64,000 bases of DNA from Tetracentron sinense (GCA_015143295.1 CM026574.1:11410938-11474937); one strand, 5' to 3'; numbered from the stretch's first letter, positions 11,271 through 23,700 are shown. Notes: generated from the sequence alone by a model not told the origin. Numbers and translations are program-made.

Positions 11271-11862
11271 GAGTGTGAGCGGTTATCTGGAACGGTAACT
11301 TAGTGGTGTAGATGATGATTGGATGAACATGGAAATTAGAGGTTGGGAATCTCGAAATAGGGTGAAATAGCCCTGAGTGACCTTGGGTCACAGATTACGA
11401 TATTATATATTTTTATAATATGAGAATTGTATGGCAATACTATATCGTTATTGATGATTGTTACTAGGTGGAAAATAGCCTAGATGAATTGTGGATTTTG
11501 CTGGGCTCTATAGCTCACTCTTATTTTATGTCTTCAGATTCTGAAGCAATTGCCGATTGACAAGGAGTTATGCTTGATAGATTATGGAAATGTACCGGCG
11601 CAATTGTGGTGCCAAAAGTAAAGACTATTTTTACTAGTGAGGTAACGCATTTGCTTATGATGGGTTATTGTGATGACTAGTTGTTATTGCTTATGTAAGC
11701 TCATAAGAAAAGTTGAAATTTTTTTGTATTTTCGCGGGTAAAGTCTTCCGCATGTGTGGTTATGACGAACGAGCACGCGTCTTGGAACTTGATTCCCTAG
11801 GCGCGGGTTCGGGGCATCACAAGGTGCATCCAGATCGTGACCTTTCGTGCAGCTAGATTGAA

Positions 11863-12483
11863 ATGGTGTCTGCCAAGGGGAGATCGATGCCCGAGATTAT
11901 GAGGTCCTGTTCAGGTATGCCTTATCCCAATTCCCCTGGTATTTTTGATAGCCCATCTCTAGTCAGGGAGGTGCTAGGTCCTACGTTAGTAGTTCTTTCT
12001 TCAGAAGTGGAGTTTGGCTTTGTGGAGCAATCTGATGGGTTAAAATCCTTATGCTTAGAGGAGGGTTCGGGTAACAGAAAGCAGTTGATGTTTCCTATGG
12101 AGAAGGGAAACTTTCCTGAGAGTTTCAAGGCAGATCTTTCTAATTGTTTACCTGCGGGTAGAGGGGATGAGAGTACTGGAAGGGAAGAGAGTTTAGGCTC
12201 GGAGGAGGTGACGGATTGGGTTCTAAGTCACATGGAGGGTTTGAGCAAGTTCTTAAGCATCCCAATCGAGGGACATGAGGTAGAGGAGAAGGAACTGTTT
12301 CGGAAAATAGAGAAAAATGGGAAGTCAGGGGTGGCAAGCTCCATGTCTAAGGTTGCTGAAGGGCGGAAAGGGTATTCCGAGATGGAGCGTCGGCGGTGTC
12401 ATGTAAATTATGATAAACCCAAAACTAGGAAGGTGTCATGTAGTCCCAAGACAAGTAGGGGTCGCAGAGTTACCCAATGTTAG
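11863..12483 (+). pseudogene. L1 ORF1 pseudogene, C-terminal part
   Basis: This is a 206-codon open stretch that continues L1 ORF1 after the solo LTR. Its C-terminus matches the plant L1 ORF1 end: DWVLSHMEGLSKFLSIPIEG, then EVEEKELFRKIEKN, then KGYSEMERRRCHVNYDKPK. The stop TAG at 12481-12483 overlaps the ORF2 start ATGTTAG at 12477. The open frame alone could be mistaken for a host gene, but its position and motifs place it in the LINE. Confidence 0.75.
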
Positions 12484-15400
12484 ATTTCTCAATCATATCT
12501 TGGAATTTAAGGGGGATGAGGCAGGCTGAGAAGAGGGCGTCAATCAAACATTTTGTTCAGTCCAAGAGGTCGTCGATTGTCTGTATTTAGGAAATTAAAT
12601 TAGAAGTTATTTAGGAGTTTCATATTTGAGATTCGTGGGGTCCGGGTGGTCCATGTTGGTGTGTGAGTCCCTCCTATGGTGCTTCAGGTGGTATTTTACT
12701 TATATGGGATAAAGCTAAGGTAGAGGTCATGAATTCAGAGCAAGGGGCTTTTACGAGTTCCATCCTATGTAGGCTGGTGGGGGAGGAGTTTTCTTGGGTG
12801 TTCACTTGGGTTTATGGGCCCTCGGGAGGGGATGATGATAGGCAGTTGTGGGAGGAGTTGGATGATGTTAGTGTGCGATGGGGTAGACCCTGGTGTTTGG
12901 GGGGAGACTTTAACTGCATCCAATTAGCTTCAAAGAAGAAAGGGGGTTGTGCTCTTTCGGCTAAAATGAAGAGGTTTGGGGATTTCATCAGGCGCCATAA
13001 GCTTATAGATTATCCATCGCTGGGGGTCCAGTTTACATGGTCTCACTCGGTGTCCAGTGGGAGAGCTAGCCGTCTGGACAGATTTCTAGATAGCCTGGAG
13101 TGGGAGAGTCAATTTCCGAATGTTACGCAGTCTTCTCTCCCAAGGCCAATCTTGGATCATTGGCCTATTGTGTTAGAGTTTGGGTGTTTTGCAGGAGGCC
13201 CTTCTCCGTTCCGGTTTGAGGATATGTGTCTCAAAGATGACAGATTTCAGGAAGTCGTGACTAAAGTGTGGAAGAGGAGGGGGGAAGGGGATCCGCTAGT
13301 ACGCGTTTTAGGCGGAAGTTAAAAGCACTAAAAACAAGGTTGAAGGTGTGGAACAAGGAGCTATTTGGGAATATTCATGTTAGCATGGACGACCTTCTCA
13401 GGGAGATTGTAGAGTTGGAGGGTTTTGCTGACTGTTGAGAGTTATCAGACACCGAAATCCGAGAGTACGAGGCAAAAAAGATGGAGTATTTGTCGGTACT
13501 TAACCTAGAGGAGATCAATTGGAGATAGAAGGCTAGAACGAGGTGGCTTAAAGAGGGGTATCGGAATACGAAGTTTTTTCATTGTACAACAAATTTTAAT
13601 TAAAAGTAGAATTTTATCTCCAAGTTAAAGGTGAACGGAGTTTGGAGGGAGGGGAACAGAGAAATAGAAGATAGCGTCATCTCTTTCTATAAAGAGTTGT
13701 ATCACGAGAGGGAAAGTTGCCGGCTGCGGTTAGATGGTTTATCTTTCGTGAGCCTATCCCTAGAGCACAGCTCCGCTCTGGAGGGGCCGTTTGAGGAGGA
13801 AGAGGTGTTGGGGGGTTATTTGTAGTATGGCGGGGGATAAAGCTCTAGGCCCGAATGGGTTCACCATTGAGTTCTACAAGGCTTGTTGGGAGATCATGGG
13901 AAAAGAAGTTCTAAAGATGTTGAAGGAATTTTACTATTCGGGGTGCTTTGATCGAGTGTTAAATAGTTCTTTTGTGGTGTTGATCCCGAAGGAGGGTGCA
14001 GTGGAACTCACAGACTTTCACCCGATCAGTCTTGTGAGTAGTTTGTGCAAGATCCTTGCTAAGGTCTTGGTGGCCCTTCTTCAGAAGGTGATGGGCTCTC
14101 ATCATCTCTCCTCACCAAGGAGCGTTTGTGGGGGGGGGGGTGACAGATCCTTGATGGCATATGGATTGCTAATGAATGTATTGATGCCCGCATTAGGGCT
14201 AGATCCCTGGGGATTGTATGCAAAGTCGATATGGAGAAAGCTTATGATCACGTCAATTGAGAATTCTTGGATTATGTCATTGGTAGAATGGGGTTCGGTC
14301 TGAAATGGAGAAGATGGGTGAAGACGTGTATTTCCTTCGTTTCTTTCTCCATTATTCTTAATGCAAGTTCAGTTGGATATTTTCTCAGTTCTAGAGGGTT
14401 ACGGCAGGGAGACCCGCTATCCCCGTTCCCTTTTTGTGTTGGTATCAGAAGCTTTGAGCAGAATGCTATCTAGAGTAGAGGGATCAGTTTTTGAGGGCTT
14501 CTCAGTGGGCGTTTCTCAGTTGCGCATTTCTCACCTTCAGTTTACCGATGACACCTTGATTTTCTGCGATGCGGTGCTTAGGCAACTTTTGCTCTTTAGA
14601 TGTCTTCTACGGTGCTTTGAGGCGGTGTCCTGCCTGTGGGTAAACCTGGCAAAGTTTGAGATAGTAAGGGTAGATGGAGCCTAAACATGGAGCAGTTGGC
14701 GGTTTGTTTTGGGTGTAGGATGGGAGTTCTTCCGTCAAGTACCTAGGAATGCTATTAGGGGGTCGGTTCAAAGCTAAAGAGGTGTGGGCGCCAGTGATTG
14801 AAAGGTGTGCTAAGCGGTTAGCAGTGTGGAAGGCACACTATTTTTCAATAGGATGCGGGTCTTTAGAAGGGAATCATGACAACGACTAATTTGGTGGTAC
14901 CTAAGTTAAGGTTCAGAGTGGGACAGGGATCCGAAATGAGGTTTTGGAAAGACGTGTGTTGTGGCAACTCTAAGCTTCGAGACGACTTTGGCCAAATTTT
15001 TATGCTTGCCACAGACAAGGATGCAGCGGTAGGTGACTACTTTGAGAGGAGGGGAGAGGGGGTGATTTGGTGTCCCTCTTTGAGACATGATTTAAACGAT
15101 TGGGAGATTGAGGAGATGTCGTGTTTGCTGGCTTGGTTAGGTTCCTACTCCCCGTGTGCGGAGATGAGGAATTGCGGGGAAAATGGCCGCTTCTCAGTTA
15201 GATCTCTTATTCAGTCTCTAGGTCTGGCCTCCATGGGTTTGTTCCCTCATAGGGTAGTGTGGAACCCAAGTATCCCATCTAAGGTCTCTCTTTTCCTTTG
15301 GAACGCTGCCTTGAATAAAATCCTTACTTGTGATCATCTACAACATAGAGGGTGGAAGATGGTTAACAAGTGCTTCATGTCTCTCCAAGAGGAAGAATCA

Positions 15401-15727
15401 CTAGATCATTTGCTTCTTCATTGTTCGTATGTAGCGGATATTTGGGGTTTCTTCTTGTCTCGGATGAGAATGGATTGGGTCTTCCCCTCATCTTTTCAAG
15501 CGTTCTTAACTAGTTGACATAGGGCCAGAGTGGATGGGGCTTGTGAGGGGCTTTGGGCGGTGTTGCCGGGATCCATAACATGGACGATATGGAAGGAGAT
15601 AAATCTTAGAGTTTTTGAAGATTCCTCAGTTCCCCAATCTCGCTTACGTGCTCAGATTCGGTTGGTTGCGTTGGAGTGGGCGGGTCTAAAGCTCAATGGG
15701 GATGAGCTTCGGGCAGTGTTGGGATGA
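12477..15727 (+). pseudogene. L1 ORF2 pseudogene (endonuclease, RT, zinc finger)
   Basis: ORF2 nicks the target and reverse-transcribes the L1 RNA. In order: the endonuclease starts MLDFSIISWNLRGMR, the expected QE of the catalytic Glu motif is *E at about 12589, GDFN is at about 12905, and the SDHWPI motif reads LDHWPI at about 13160. The RT shows ALGPNGFTIEFYKACW (13840), VLIPKEG, FHPISLVS, MEKAYDHV (14230), SSRGLRQGDPLSPF (14390) and FTDD (14541-14552) where the family has FADD. A deletion at about 14860 removes a few hundred bases after VWKAHYFS. The C-terminal zinc finger is at 15260-15460, with CFMS in place of CxxC, then LDHLLLHC. Internal stops and at least three frameshifts are present. 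Confidence 0.88.
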
Positions 15728-15918
15728 TTTTTGTTTGGGTAGATGGATGGTTTGCTGTTTGGGAGGGATTTCTAGTCTAGGATTCAGGAGTTGTTTTGTT
15801 TTTTGGTGTGCTGAGTTTATTTGCTTGTAAACTCTTGCTTTCACCCTTGTATTTGTCCTGCATCCTTGCTCTTATCTTTTTAATAATATGTTTGGCTCGA
15901 TTACTGATTAAAAAAAAA
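15728..15918 (+). other. L1 3' UTR and A tail
   Basis: A short 3' untranslated stretch after the ORF2 stop leads through aataatatgtttggctcgattactgatt into eight A residues at 15911-15918, directly followed by the target-duplication word caagatggagt. The last bases of the A run overlap the duplication. Confidence 0.8.
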
Positions 15919-16025
15919 CAAGATGGAGTACTCTTTTGATTAGGGACATCTACACTATGTCCACTTGACCCAAGAGGGGAGTAGCCATTCAAAGCTCCCA
16001 CTTCGGATTGATTTAATTCCGACAT
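15917..16025 (-). pseudogene. Copia gag, 5' end
   Basis: The minus-strand ATG at 16025 opens MSELNQSEVGALNGYSPLG and runs to the L1 junction. Rejoined across the 13-bp duplication, the sequence passes into the LLNGVTYLAW block of the main gag piece with one frame change. Confidence 0.6.
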
Positions 16026-16700
16026 GCTTCACACGTTAAGAATCCACAAAGAAAATACCAAGAAACAAACAACACAAGGAGTACAAACTCTTACACCATT
16101 AAACAAACACCTTCTAGGCGTAAAACAAGCGTCACACTTCAAACACGCTTCTCTATTTATCAAGGCAAACACAAAACAAGTACATATCTTCATTCCAACC
16201 AGACCTAAGGGATCAAATACAATTATACAACCATCTCGAAGTTGTTCCGATCCCAAACAGATCATTACCATTCATGTTACAAGGAGAAGAGGCCAAAAAT
16301 CTAAAAGAACCCAAACCGGCAGCATACCCCTTAAAGCCATCATAACTTCTTAGTATGAAACCACTTCCATAGGGTAGATGGCTAAAAGGCAAACCTAAGG
16401 GGACTGATTTCTTCACCCAAAAACAACTCACTGATAAAAGAACAAAGGCCATTCACAAAAATTAATTTTTTGGAAATTCAGAAAAATCCTCATAAAACAT
16501 TCAAAATATATCCAAATTTCATGAACTAGAGCTCAGAAAGCTCAAAAAAAGGAGCTCTACTGAATATACATTAAAAAACCAGGTTCATACCCTCTGGTCC
16601 ATAAGACTGACGTCAACCATATGGACAGTGATGTCACAGAGAGGTCTCTTCTTCGGTCGGTTGGTTTTGATTTAAAATTTTTCCTTAGATATTTGGTTGT
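16026..16700 (-). other. Copia leader region
   Basis: About 675 bp lie between the gag start and the primer-binding site of the Copia element. The region is unusually long for a Copia leader and contains an open frame on each strand at 16024-16452 with no recognisable domain. It may hold a small unrecognised insertion. Confidence 0.4.
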
Positions 16701-16715
16701 ACTCTGATACTAAAT
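16701..16715 (-). other. Copia primer-binding site
   Basis: Next to the inner LTR end the minus strand reads ATTTAGTATCAGAGTAC, matching the TGGTATCAGAGC consensus complementary to initiator tRNA-Met except for the G-to-A change (TAGTATCAGAG) and neighbouring differences. Confidence 0.75.
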
Positions 16716-16917
16716 TGAAATACAAGAACTAGGTTTTGGTTGAGAGGAGGAAGAAGAAGAGAGGAAAAGAGATTTGAGTGTTAAATGACTAAGCTTCATC
16801 TTCTACTTATCTTTATATGAGACGGATTATAGAATACTCTTACTAACAAAGGGGAAATAGGGGGCTCGTACAGGTGAGGACATAATCACATAAATACCCT
16901 CACACTATAACATAACA
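16716..16917 (-). repeat. Copia 5' LTR, 202 bp
   Basis: Read on the minus strand it begins TGTTATGTTATAGTGTGAGG at 16917 and ends TTCTTGTATTTCA at 16716, the TG...CA form, directly beside the primer-binding site. A promoter-like CATATAAAGATAAG stretch lies at about 16810-16825. No partner LTR is in the window. Confidence 0.75.
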
Positions 16918-16934
16918 GTCACAACGACATTCTC

Positions 16935-17190
16935 AATAAAGTTGGTTAAGATGGTTTGGACACGTTCAGAGAAGACCACTAACGACTCTAGTAAGATGAC
17001 GTTATTTTGTGCAAGTTAAAGGCTATAAAAGGGGGAGAGGAAGGCCAAAAATGATGTGGACAGAGTCAGTGAGAAGATTTGATAACACATCACTTAACTG
17101 TAGTTACGGATTTTAAAAGAATGGGATGATAGAACATGATTCATGTTGCATACTCCAAATATTTGAGATAAGGCACTGCTGAATATTTAT
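16935..17190 (+). mobile_element. RTE-type LINE, 3'-end fragment
   Basis: The plus frame reads SWLRWFGHVQRRPLTTLVR, followed by a GRGRPK-like stretch and ...HDSCC-like decay. This is the C-terminus of plant RTE LINEs (LRWFGHVQRRP...GRGRPK.TW). It is closely similar to 23480-23735 and is 5' truncated, as is common for LINEs. Confidence 0.75.
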
Positions 17191-17714
17191 TATTATGTAT
17201 GCACATATCTGTATTTAAGTATCATATGCTATTATAAAATAGAATTAATTTGCTTATATAATATAGAACATTACTTATGATTATGCATATTATTGAGTTT
17301 TGTCATCAAGTGCTCCCCAAGGAGCCAGAGGAGGGGTTGCGTGTTTATTGCCTGGTATTTTTCAACCTTGTTAAAGGATATCTAATTGCATTGATTTTTG
17401 GTACTATGTTGGAAAAAAATGGTATTTTTTCATTTACCCTTCTAGTAGTGGTACTCAAGAAAACATAAATGTGATTACTGCATTTATTCGCTTTCTTCAG
17501 TCAATTGCTTGTGCAACTGGCCTACCCCTTCTGAACTTTTCTCTCCAGATACAGTACATTGTTTTGATGCTATGTATTCATGTAAAGTATTTTCTAAATA
17601 TGTACTCTTATCATTTCTTAGATCATTTTACACCTTAATCTATGACTTTAGGCAGATTAAAGTAACTTCTTTATTTAAATTGTTTTACTGATGCTTAATT
17701 CTTGTTTGTGTCAG

Positions 17715-20700
17715 CAGAACAAGAGCGCTCTTACCAATTGACAAAAACTATATCTGCTGAACTGGTACACGTATCTGTTCCTAGCTCTATATATTAAGAA
17801 AATTGATCAACTATTATTTTTTGTGATAACAGAAAACTATATTTTTATTAATATATATGTCAAACTACACCGTTTAGGGAAATAAATCCCCCCCAAATAG
17901 AGAAGATTACATCTGTACAAGGGCTCCAAATATTATACACTCTCAGTTCATCGCAAACTCCACTTTTTTAATGTCTTTAAATTCTTTCAAATGGCTGTCC
18001 ACTAGATTACAAAACACTCAATGTCCATGCACTCCTGTGAAAGTGGATGGATAACATCCTCAAAGTTCCTTCTACTACGCTCTTCTCAAATGGCCTCACA
18101 AAGAGCATAAGGAATGATCTTCCCAAGAATTTTACCCATAACTTCAAAATTTCCGTACGGCCACGAAAGGGGCTCCTCCTTGACGTAAATATGACAAATC
18201 CCCCAGCACACTGAACAAAGACAGGAAGAAGCTCTGTGCTTCTGTCCTCTATTACTAGAAACAATGATAAATAGGTCTCTAACAAAATGTCCTCATTGGA
18301 CTTGCAAAAGCAGCATTTATTTTGTAAAATCATTACCTGATGATTGAGTTGATTCACTATCGAAATATGGTTCTATACTAGTGTCAAAGTAAAATCTTCT
18401 ACTCCCGCAAAATCAGATTACTCCAAATCTTCTTTGACGAGCTTTCATCTTCTACATGGCCGAATAGAGACTCAAAAGCGAGCAAATGGAAAGGCTGCTC
18501 TTAAGATGCAATATCCCCGGTCGGGTATCCCCCTTATCCACATATATTATTGACCCTCCAAATGATTGAGAATAGAGATGAACTCCCATATCTCCCTCTC
18601 AAGTAGAATTCTTTGGGATTTAGGATTCTTATCCACACATATCATTGGTTGTTATTTTAAAGGGTTAATCAGACCGTTAGGGTTAAGGGATTCTCTCGCA
18701 TTTTGGTTCTGTTCTGCCTTTTAAATCCTCTTATAAACAGGTTTGGTTCGAGTCCAGATCATTTGTGCAATTCAGCACACAGTTTTCAAAATTAGGGTTC
18801 ACCCATAAGCCCTTAAAAGGGACTAATCTACAGACATAGGAGAATCACAAAGCTTTCCAACCCCACCCCCTTCATATTCCCAAAATCTAATTCCTTCAAC
18901 ATTTCCAACTAAAAGCTTCTCAAACTCCTTGTGATATTTAACAATTCCTTTCCAAATGCACACCCAATAAGAAGTCTTCTAGAAACCTATTGCTATTGTG
19001 AATCCCATAATTGTTTTTGATGACCCATCTCCATATGGAAGAAAAACTTCCATTTACCACCTATGAAGAAGAGAAATATTCATAAATCTCAATTTTCTAA
19101 ATCTAAAATCCCAAATATCTTCAGCCAACAGTCCAACACACTCTATCCAACCCACTTCTTGACACCTTTTTTTTTCCATGGAAAATCTTTTTGAAGCCTC
19201 TCGATATGTTAGTTACAGGAGTTGGAATCTTAAAGAGGGATATCATAAAGCCTCTTATGCTTGATTAACTTTTGTTAGTTTGGAGTTTATTCTCATTTAA
19301 CTCCAAACACTGTCCCATGTTGTGGTGATTTGTTGCTCTGAAATGGTGTATTCTTGGGCTTATCGCTTCTTGACTCGCATGCAATCTGAAAAACAACACA
19401 TGGAAGAAAAGAAAGGCACATTTGTTTATCTCCATATCCACTCTTATTGTTCTGTTTAAATCTTAACTGAAGCATCCCATGGCCTACAAAAAAGATAGGT
19501 TTCTCTTTGTTGATTCTAGACTCAAAAGCAAAGAAATCTAATATATATTAGATGTCTTTGCTTTTTTTCGCAATTCATTACTTGTTTCAGTGTATCAACA
19601 TGAGTCCAGGCAAGAGGTTGGAGTAGGTGGATGACGGAAACTCTCACTTTTCCTAAATACATTAAGAGGAGCTAATTGGAAACCAGCGGCCTCATTTCAG
19701 TTCGCAGTCGAAGGTGAAAATGGGTACAGTACTTGATTGGATCCTTGGCTGGCCAGATTATTCCTTTACTGCCTGAAATGATGGCTATATAATCATATCA
19801 CCTGCTGGTGGAAGGCCAACTTGAAAAGTAGGTTTTCGTGTGGGAGTAGAGGTGCTGAACCAGCCATCTTTGGTATATATGCTCTTGGATCAGAGGACAA
19901 TTATTCAGTAGTGGGTGGCATACTTACTTTAACATTGAATTTTTTTGGAATGAAAAGAAGCAATATAATGTGTATGCGGAACAGCGGGAGACTAAGTGGA
20001 AAGGGGATGAAGCTTTAGAGATAGGGTACAAACTTTGCTACTTAGGTAAGGAATATGATAGGAACGGAGTAGGAATTATAGTATATAAATATATGAAGGA
20101 TAATACTGAAGAGGTTAAGAGAGTATGCGATAAGTTGATGTCAGTCAAAGTAATTTTAGATGAGGTTGTACAGTTATTAGTGGTTATGCAAGTAGGATCA
20201 GAAGCAAGCGTTGGGAATAAATTTTTGGAGGAGATGGATGGATTAATTTGGCAGATCCCCGAAGGAGAAAGGATTCATGAGTTTACGATTGCATATGATC
20301 TTGTAATAGCAAACACATACTTTGAAAAGAGAGATGAGCATTTAGTGACTTTCAAGAGTGGACCAAATTGCAGTCAGACTAACTTTTTTCTACTTAGGAG
20401 AAATGAGCTATCAACATGCAAAGATTTTAAGGTTATCTCAGGAGAGCGTCTAACCACACAACATAGTCTGGTGGTCATGGACGAGATTAAGAGTTGAAAG
20501 AGAAGTTATGAAAGAATAAAGGGCCCAAGAATAGGTGGTGGAATCTAAAAGGAGACAAAATAATTGCCTTTTAAGGATAGATATATAAAGGAACACGAGA
20601 CTTTTGGCAAAAACTAAAAGGATTTGGGATGAAATGACCAATTGTATCAGAAGATTGGGAAAAGAGGTTTTAGGAGAATAAAAAATGAAAAGAAAAACAA

Positions 20701-23700
20701 ATGCATAAAGTAAATTGATGGTAGAGTGATGAGGTTCAAAAGGCTATTAATCTATTATATTAAAAATGTCCTACTTCAAGACTTGGAAAAGAACTAAAAT
20801 TGAGGAAAACTTGAAAAACTGTCAAATGTTAAAAGAGAAGCTAAGAAAGTAATAAGTCGACCCAAATGTAAGTTATATGATGATTTATACAACAAGTGAG
20901 GCATAAGAGGTTGAGAAAAATGTCTAATGAACCTGCAAGAATAGGAAGAGAATAATAAGAGACCTATATCATGTTAGATGCATTAAAGGAAACAAGCAGA
21001 GAGTACTAGTGAAGGATGAAGAGATTAATGAGAGATATAGAAGAAAATTTTTAAAATTACTAAATGAAGACTGCACATGGGCCTTCAACTAGGTGGAAAC
21101 ACTCCATAGAGATTAGAGAATTGTTATTTTTGTAGAATTAGGTAACCGAAGTGAAAAAAGCTTTTGCTATGATAAAGGAAATTTTTTGGGATGAGATGAA
21201 TTTCCAATTGAAGTGTGAAAATCTATAGGAAAAACTGGCATATTCTGGCTTATGAGGTTGCTTAATAATATCTTGTAGATTAGACAAATGCCAGAAACAT
21301 GATGTATTGTGGGACCTATCTGAAAGAATAAAGGAGATGTCCAAAGTGTTACCAATTATCGCGAGATCAAACTTATAAATCATACTATGAAGTAATGGGT
21401 GAGAGTGATGGAAGTGGAACAAAGATTATGACGAGTACCCAGGGTTTTAGAAAATCATTTTGAATTTATGTCGGGGAGGTTTACTATAGAGGCTATCTTC
21501 TTACTTGGACAATTGATGGGGAAGTTTTGTTGGAAGAAGAAAGTTTCCATTTGGTATTTATTGACTTAGATAAAGCATATAATAGTCTCTAGAGAATTAA
21601 TTTGGTTGGTGTTGAGGAAACAAATAATTTCAAGAAAATATATTACTATCATTATGGACCCATATGAGGGAGCTGTAACTGTCGGGAGAACAATTAGGGG
21701 CGAGACAAACGACTTTGCTGAGACAATATGGTTACATCAGGGGTCAGCTATGAGTCGTATCTTTTACATTAGTTGTAGATGAATTGCCGACTCATATTCA
21801 AGAGGAGGCCCCTTAGTGTATGCTATTTGTAGATGATATTGTATCAATTGATGAAACTAAAGAGCGGGGTAAATTTGGAAACTAAGATTGTGGAGGGACA
21901 CCTTGGAATCTAAGGATTTTAAAATTAGTTGGACCAAGATAGAATATATGGAATGAAACTTTAGTAAGAACACGAATAGGGTGGAGGTGTTATTTACAAT
22001 AGATGACTAAGAAATACCCCAAAGAGACCAGTTTTAGTATCTTGCTCAATTATTCATAAGGGAGAGATTGAAGAGACTGTTGCCCATAGATTTAGGATAG
22101 GTGTTTAAAATTCAAAGTGGAGAATTGCTTCCGCAGGGCTATGTGAGTGACACATTTCGATCAAAACTAAAAGAAATTTTTTGTACAGTTAGGCCGGTCT
22201 CGTCATTCACGCAATTCCCCCGTCCATCGATCGATCACGCGAGTACTCATCCAGTCAGTTGTAACACCGGAAGACTGCGCCGTACTTCTTAAAATGATAT
22301 AATTGATTTGTACGGTTAGTCACCAGTGGCACAACCGGAGGCATGGTTGTTAAATCTTTGCGATTTACGATTCAAATCCTACGATTCGATTCGAATCCTA
22401 AGCAAAACGATTCAAATCGGAGGTGAAAATCTTAATTGGGCAAATCCCATTTGATTTGCGATTCATATTACGATTTGCGATTCAAATCGTACGATTCATG
22501 CGATTCATACGATTCGAGCACGAAACCCCTTTAACGGACCAATACTTAAAAAATATTTTTTATTCTTTTAATTTTCTAAAGGTACTTTGTGGTTTTTAAG
22601 AAGAGAGAAGAAATAATAAAACCTCTATTACGGACATGCCAAAACCCCTATTTGGGTTGTCTCTCTATTGCTGTGAAATGAGAAAAAATAAGAGAAAGAA
22701 GAAGAAAAAAGGAAGAAGAAAGATGAAGAAGTTGGATTTTGGGAAAACTTGATAGTTTATATTATTAGTCTTTTTAATTGTACAAGTCTTTTGATACTTG
22801 ATTTCATACAACAAATTATATGAGTTCACTTTTGTTGTTTATTTTTAATCATATTGGGTTTGTTTTTTATTTTATGGAGGTCATTCACATTTTTTATAGT
22901 GTATGCAATTAAATATCCATTACTTTCTTTTATCAATAGATATGAATGAAATCTTTTGGATAATAAATTATTCTATTTTTTTGTTTTATGAAGTAATTTT
23001 TTTTTATTTTTTAAAAATTTTTTAAAAAATTGATTGAATCTTACGATTTACGATTTGAATCCCGATTTGAATCGAATCGGTCCTAAAACGATTTTACGAT
23101 TCGATTACGATTTAACAACCTTGACCGGAGGATCCAATAGAACCTCAATGGGAGTATTGCCTTAACTCAACCGTAGGAAAGATCCTTACTCACAGAAGTA
23201 CTAGAGTTATACAGGGGGCTAAGGTTTTTTTTATTACTCCCTTATGCAGCCTAGAAGCGCTGGGAAGGTATTAGCCTTATTGACTGGAACAAAGTAGCTC
23301 ACTAGGAGAAGAGAAATGGTAAAAAATTCCATGAGAGAAGCAACATATTAATATAATTATTGTAGCCAATATGAGGATGTTGAGATGGATGAGTAGAAAG
23401 ACTGAAAAATATGATAAAAAAATGAGTGCATTCAAGAGAATATGGGAGTGACTGTAAGAAGTGTTTAAAAAATAAGGGAGAGTTGGTTAAGATGGTTTGG
23501 ACACGTTCAACAAAAACCACTAACAACATTAGTGAGAACCTGTGAATTGGTGCAAGTTGAAGACTCTAAAAGAATGAGGGGAAGGCCAAAACTATCGTGG
23601 ATGGAGATAGAAAAGTTTTGATAACATACAATTTAACAAGAGTTATTGCTTTCAATAGAACGGAATGATGGAACATGATTCATGTTGCCGACCCCAAGTA

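Larger units (their letters stand above)
7945..11821. mobile_element. Solo LTR, ~3.9 kb, inserted in the L1
   Basis: It starts TGTAACGACCCGG at 7945 and ends GGTTCGGGGCATCACA at 11821, the TG...CA form with near-inverted ends of many plant Gypsy LTRs. It is flanked by gggtg (7940-7944) and aggtg (11822-11826), a 5-bp target duplication with one difference. L1 ORF1 resumes directly after it. I find no second copy of the start, no primer-binding site and no gag or pol inside, so it looks like a solo LTR and not a whole element. The TATA at 8632 suggests plus orientation. It contains at least three separate tandem arrays, which explains its length. Alternative: a small non-autonomous element whose LTRs I failed to pair. 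Confidence 0.7.
5481..15916 (+). mobile_element. L1-type LINE, nearly full length, split by a solo LTR
   Basis: A plant L1 LINE with ORF1 (DUF4283-like) and ORF2 (endonuclease, RT, C-terminal zinc finger). Its 3' end is gattactgattaaaaaaaa at 15900-15918. It sits in Copia gag and is bounded by the 13-bp duplication aacaagatggagt. Removing the 3877-bp LTR at 7945-11821 leaves about 6.6 kb, close to the usual plant L1 length. ORF1 starts six bases from the junction, so 5' truncation is small. Many stops, frameshifts and an RT deletion show it is dead. Confidence 0.9.
4438..16917 (-). mobile_element. Copia LTR retrotransposon, partial, split by an L1
   Basis: A minus-strand Copia element: 5' LTR 16716-16917, primer-binding site, leader, and gag in two pieces (15917-16025 and 4438-5480). 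It is separated by the L1 at 5481-15916, whose 13-bp target duplication aacaagatggagt (5468-5480 and 15917-15929) fixes the split exactly. Everything downstream of gag (protease, integrase, RT, RNase H, 3' LTR) is missing left of 4438. Confidence 0.8.

Noticed and set aside
11863-12483. 206-codon frame as an independent host gene
   Set aside because: It matches the C-terminus of L1 ORF1 and overlaps the ORF2 start.
22200-22333. Organellar DNA insertion
   Set aside because: Higher GC suggested it, but I recognise no plastid or mitochondrial gene.
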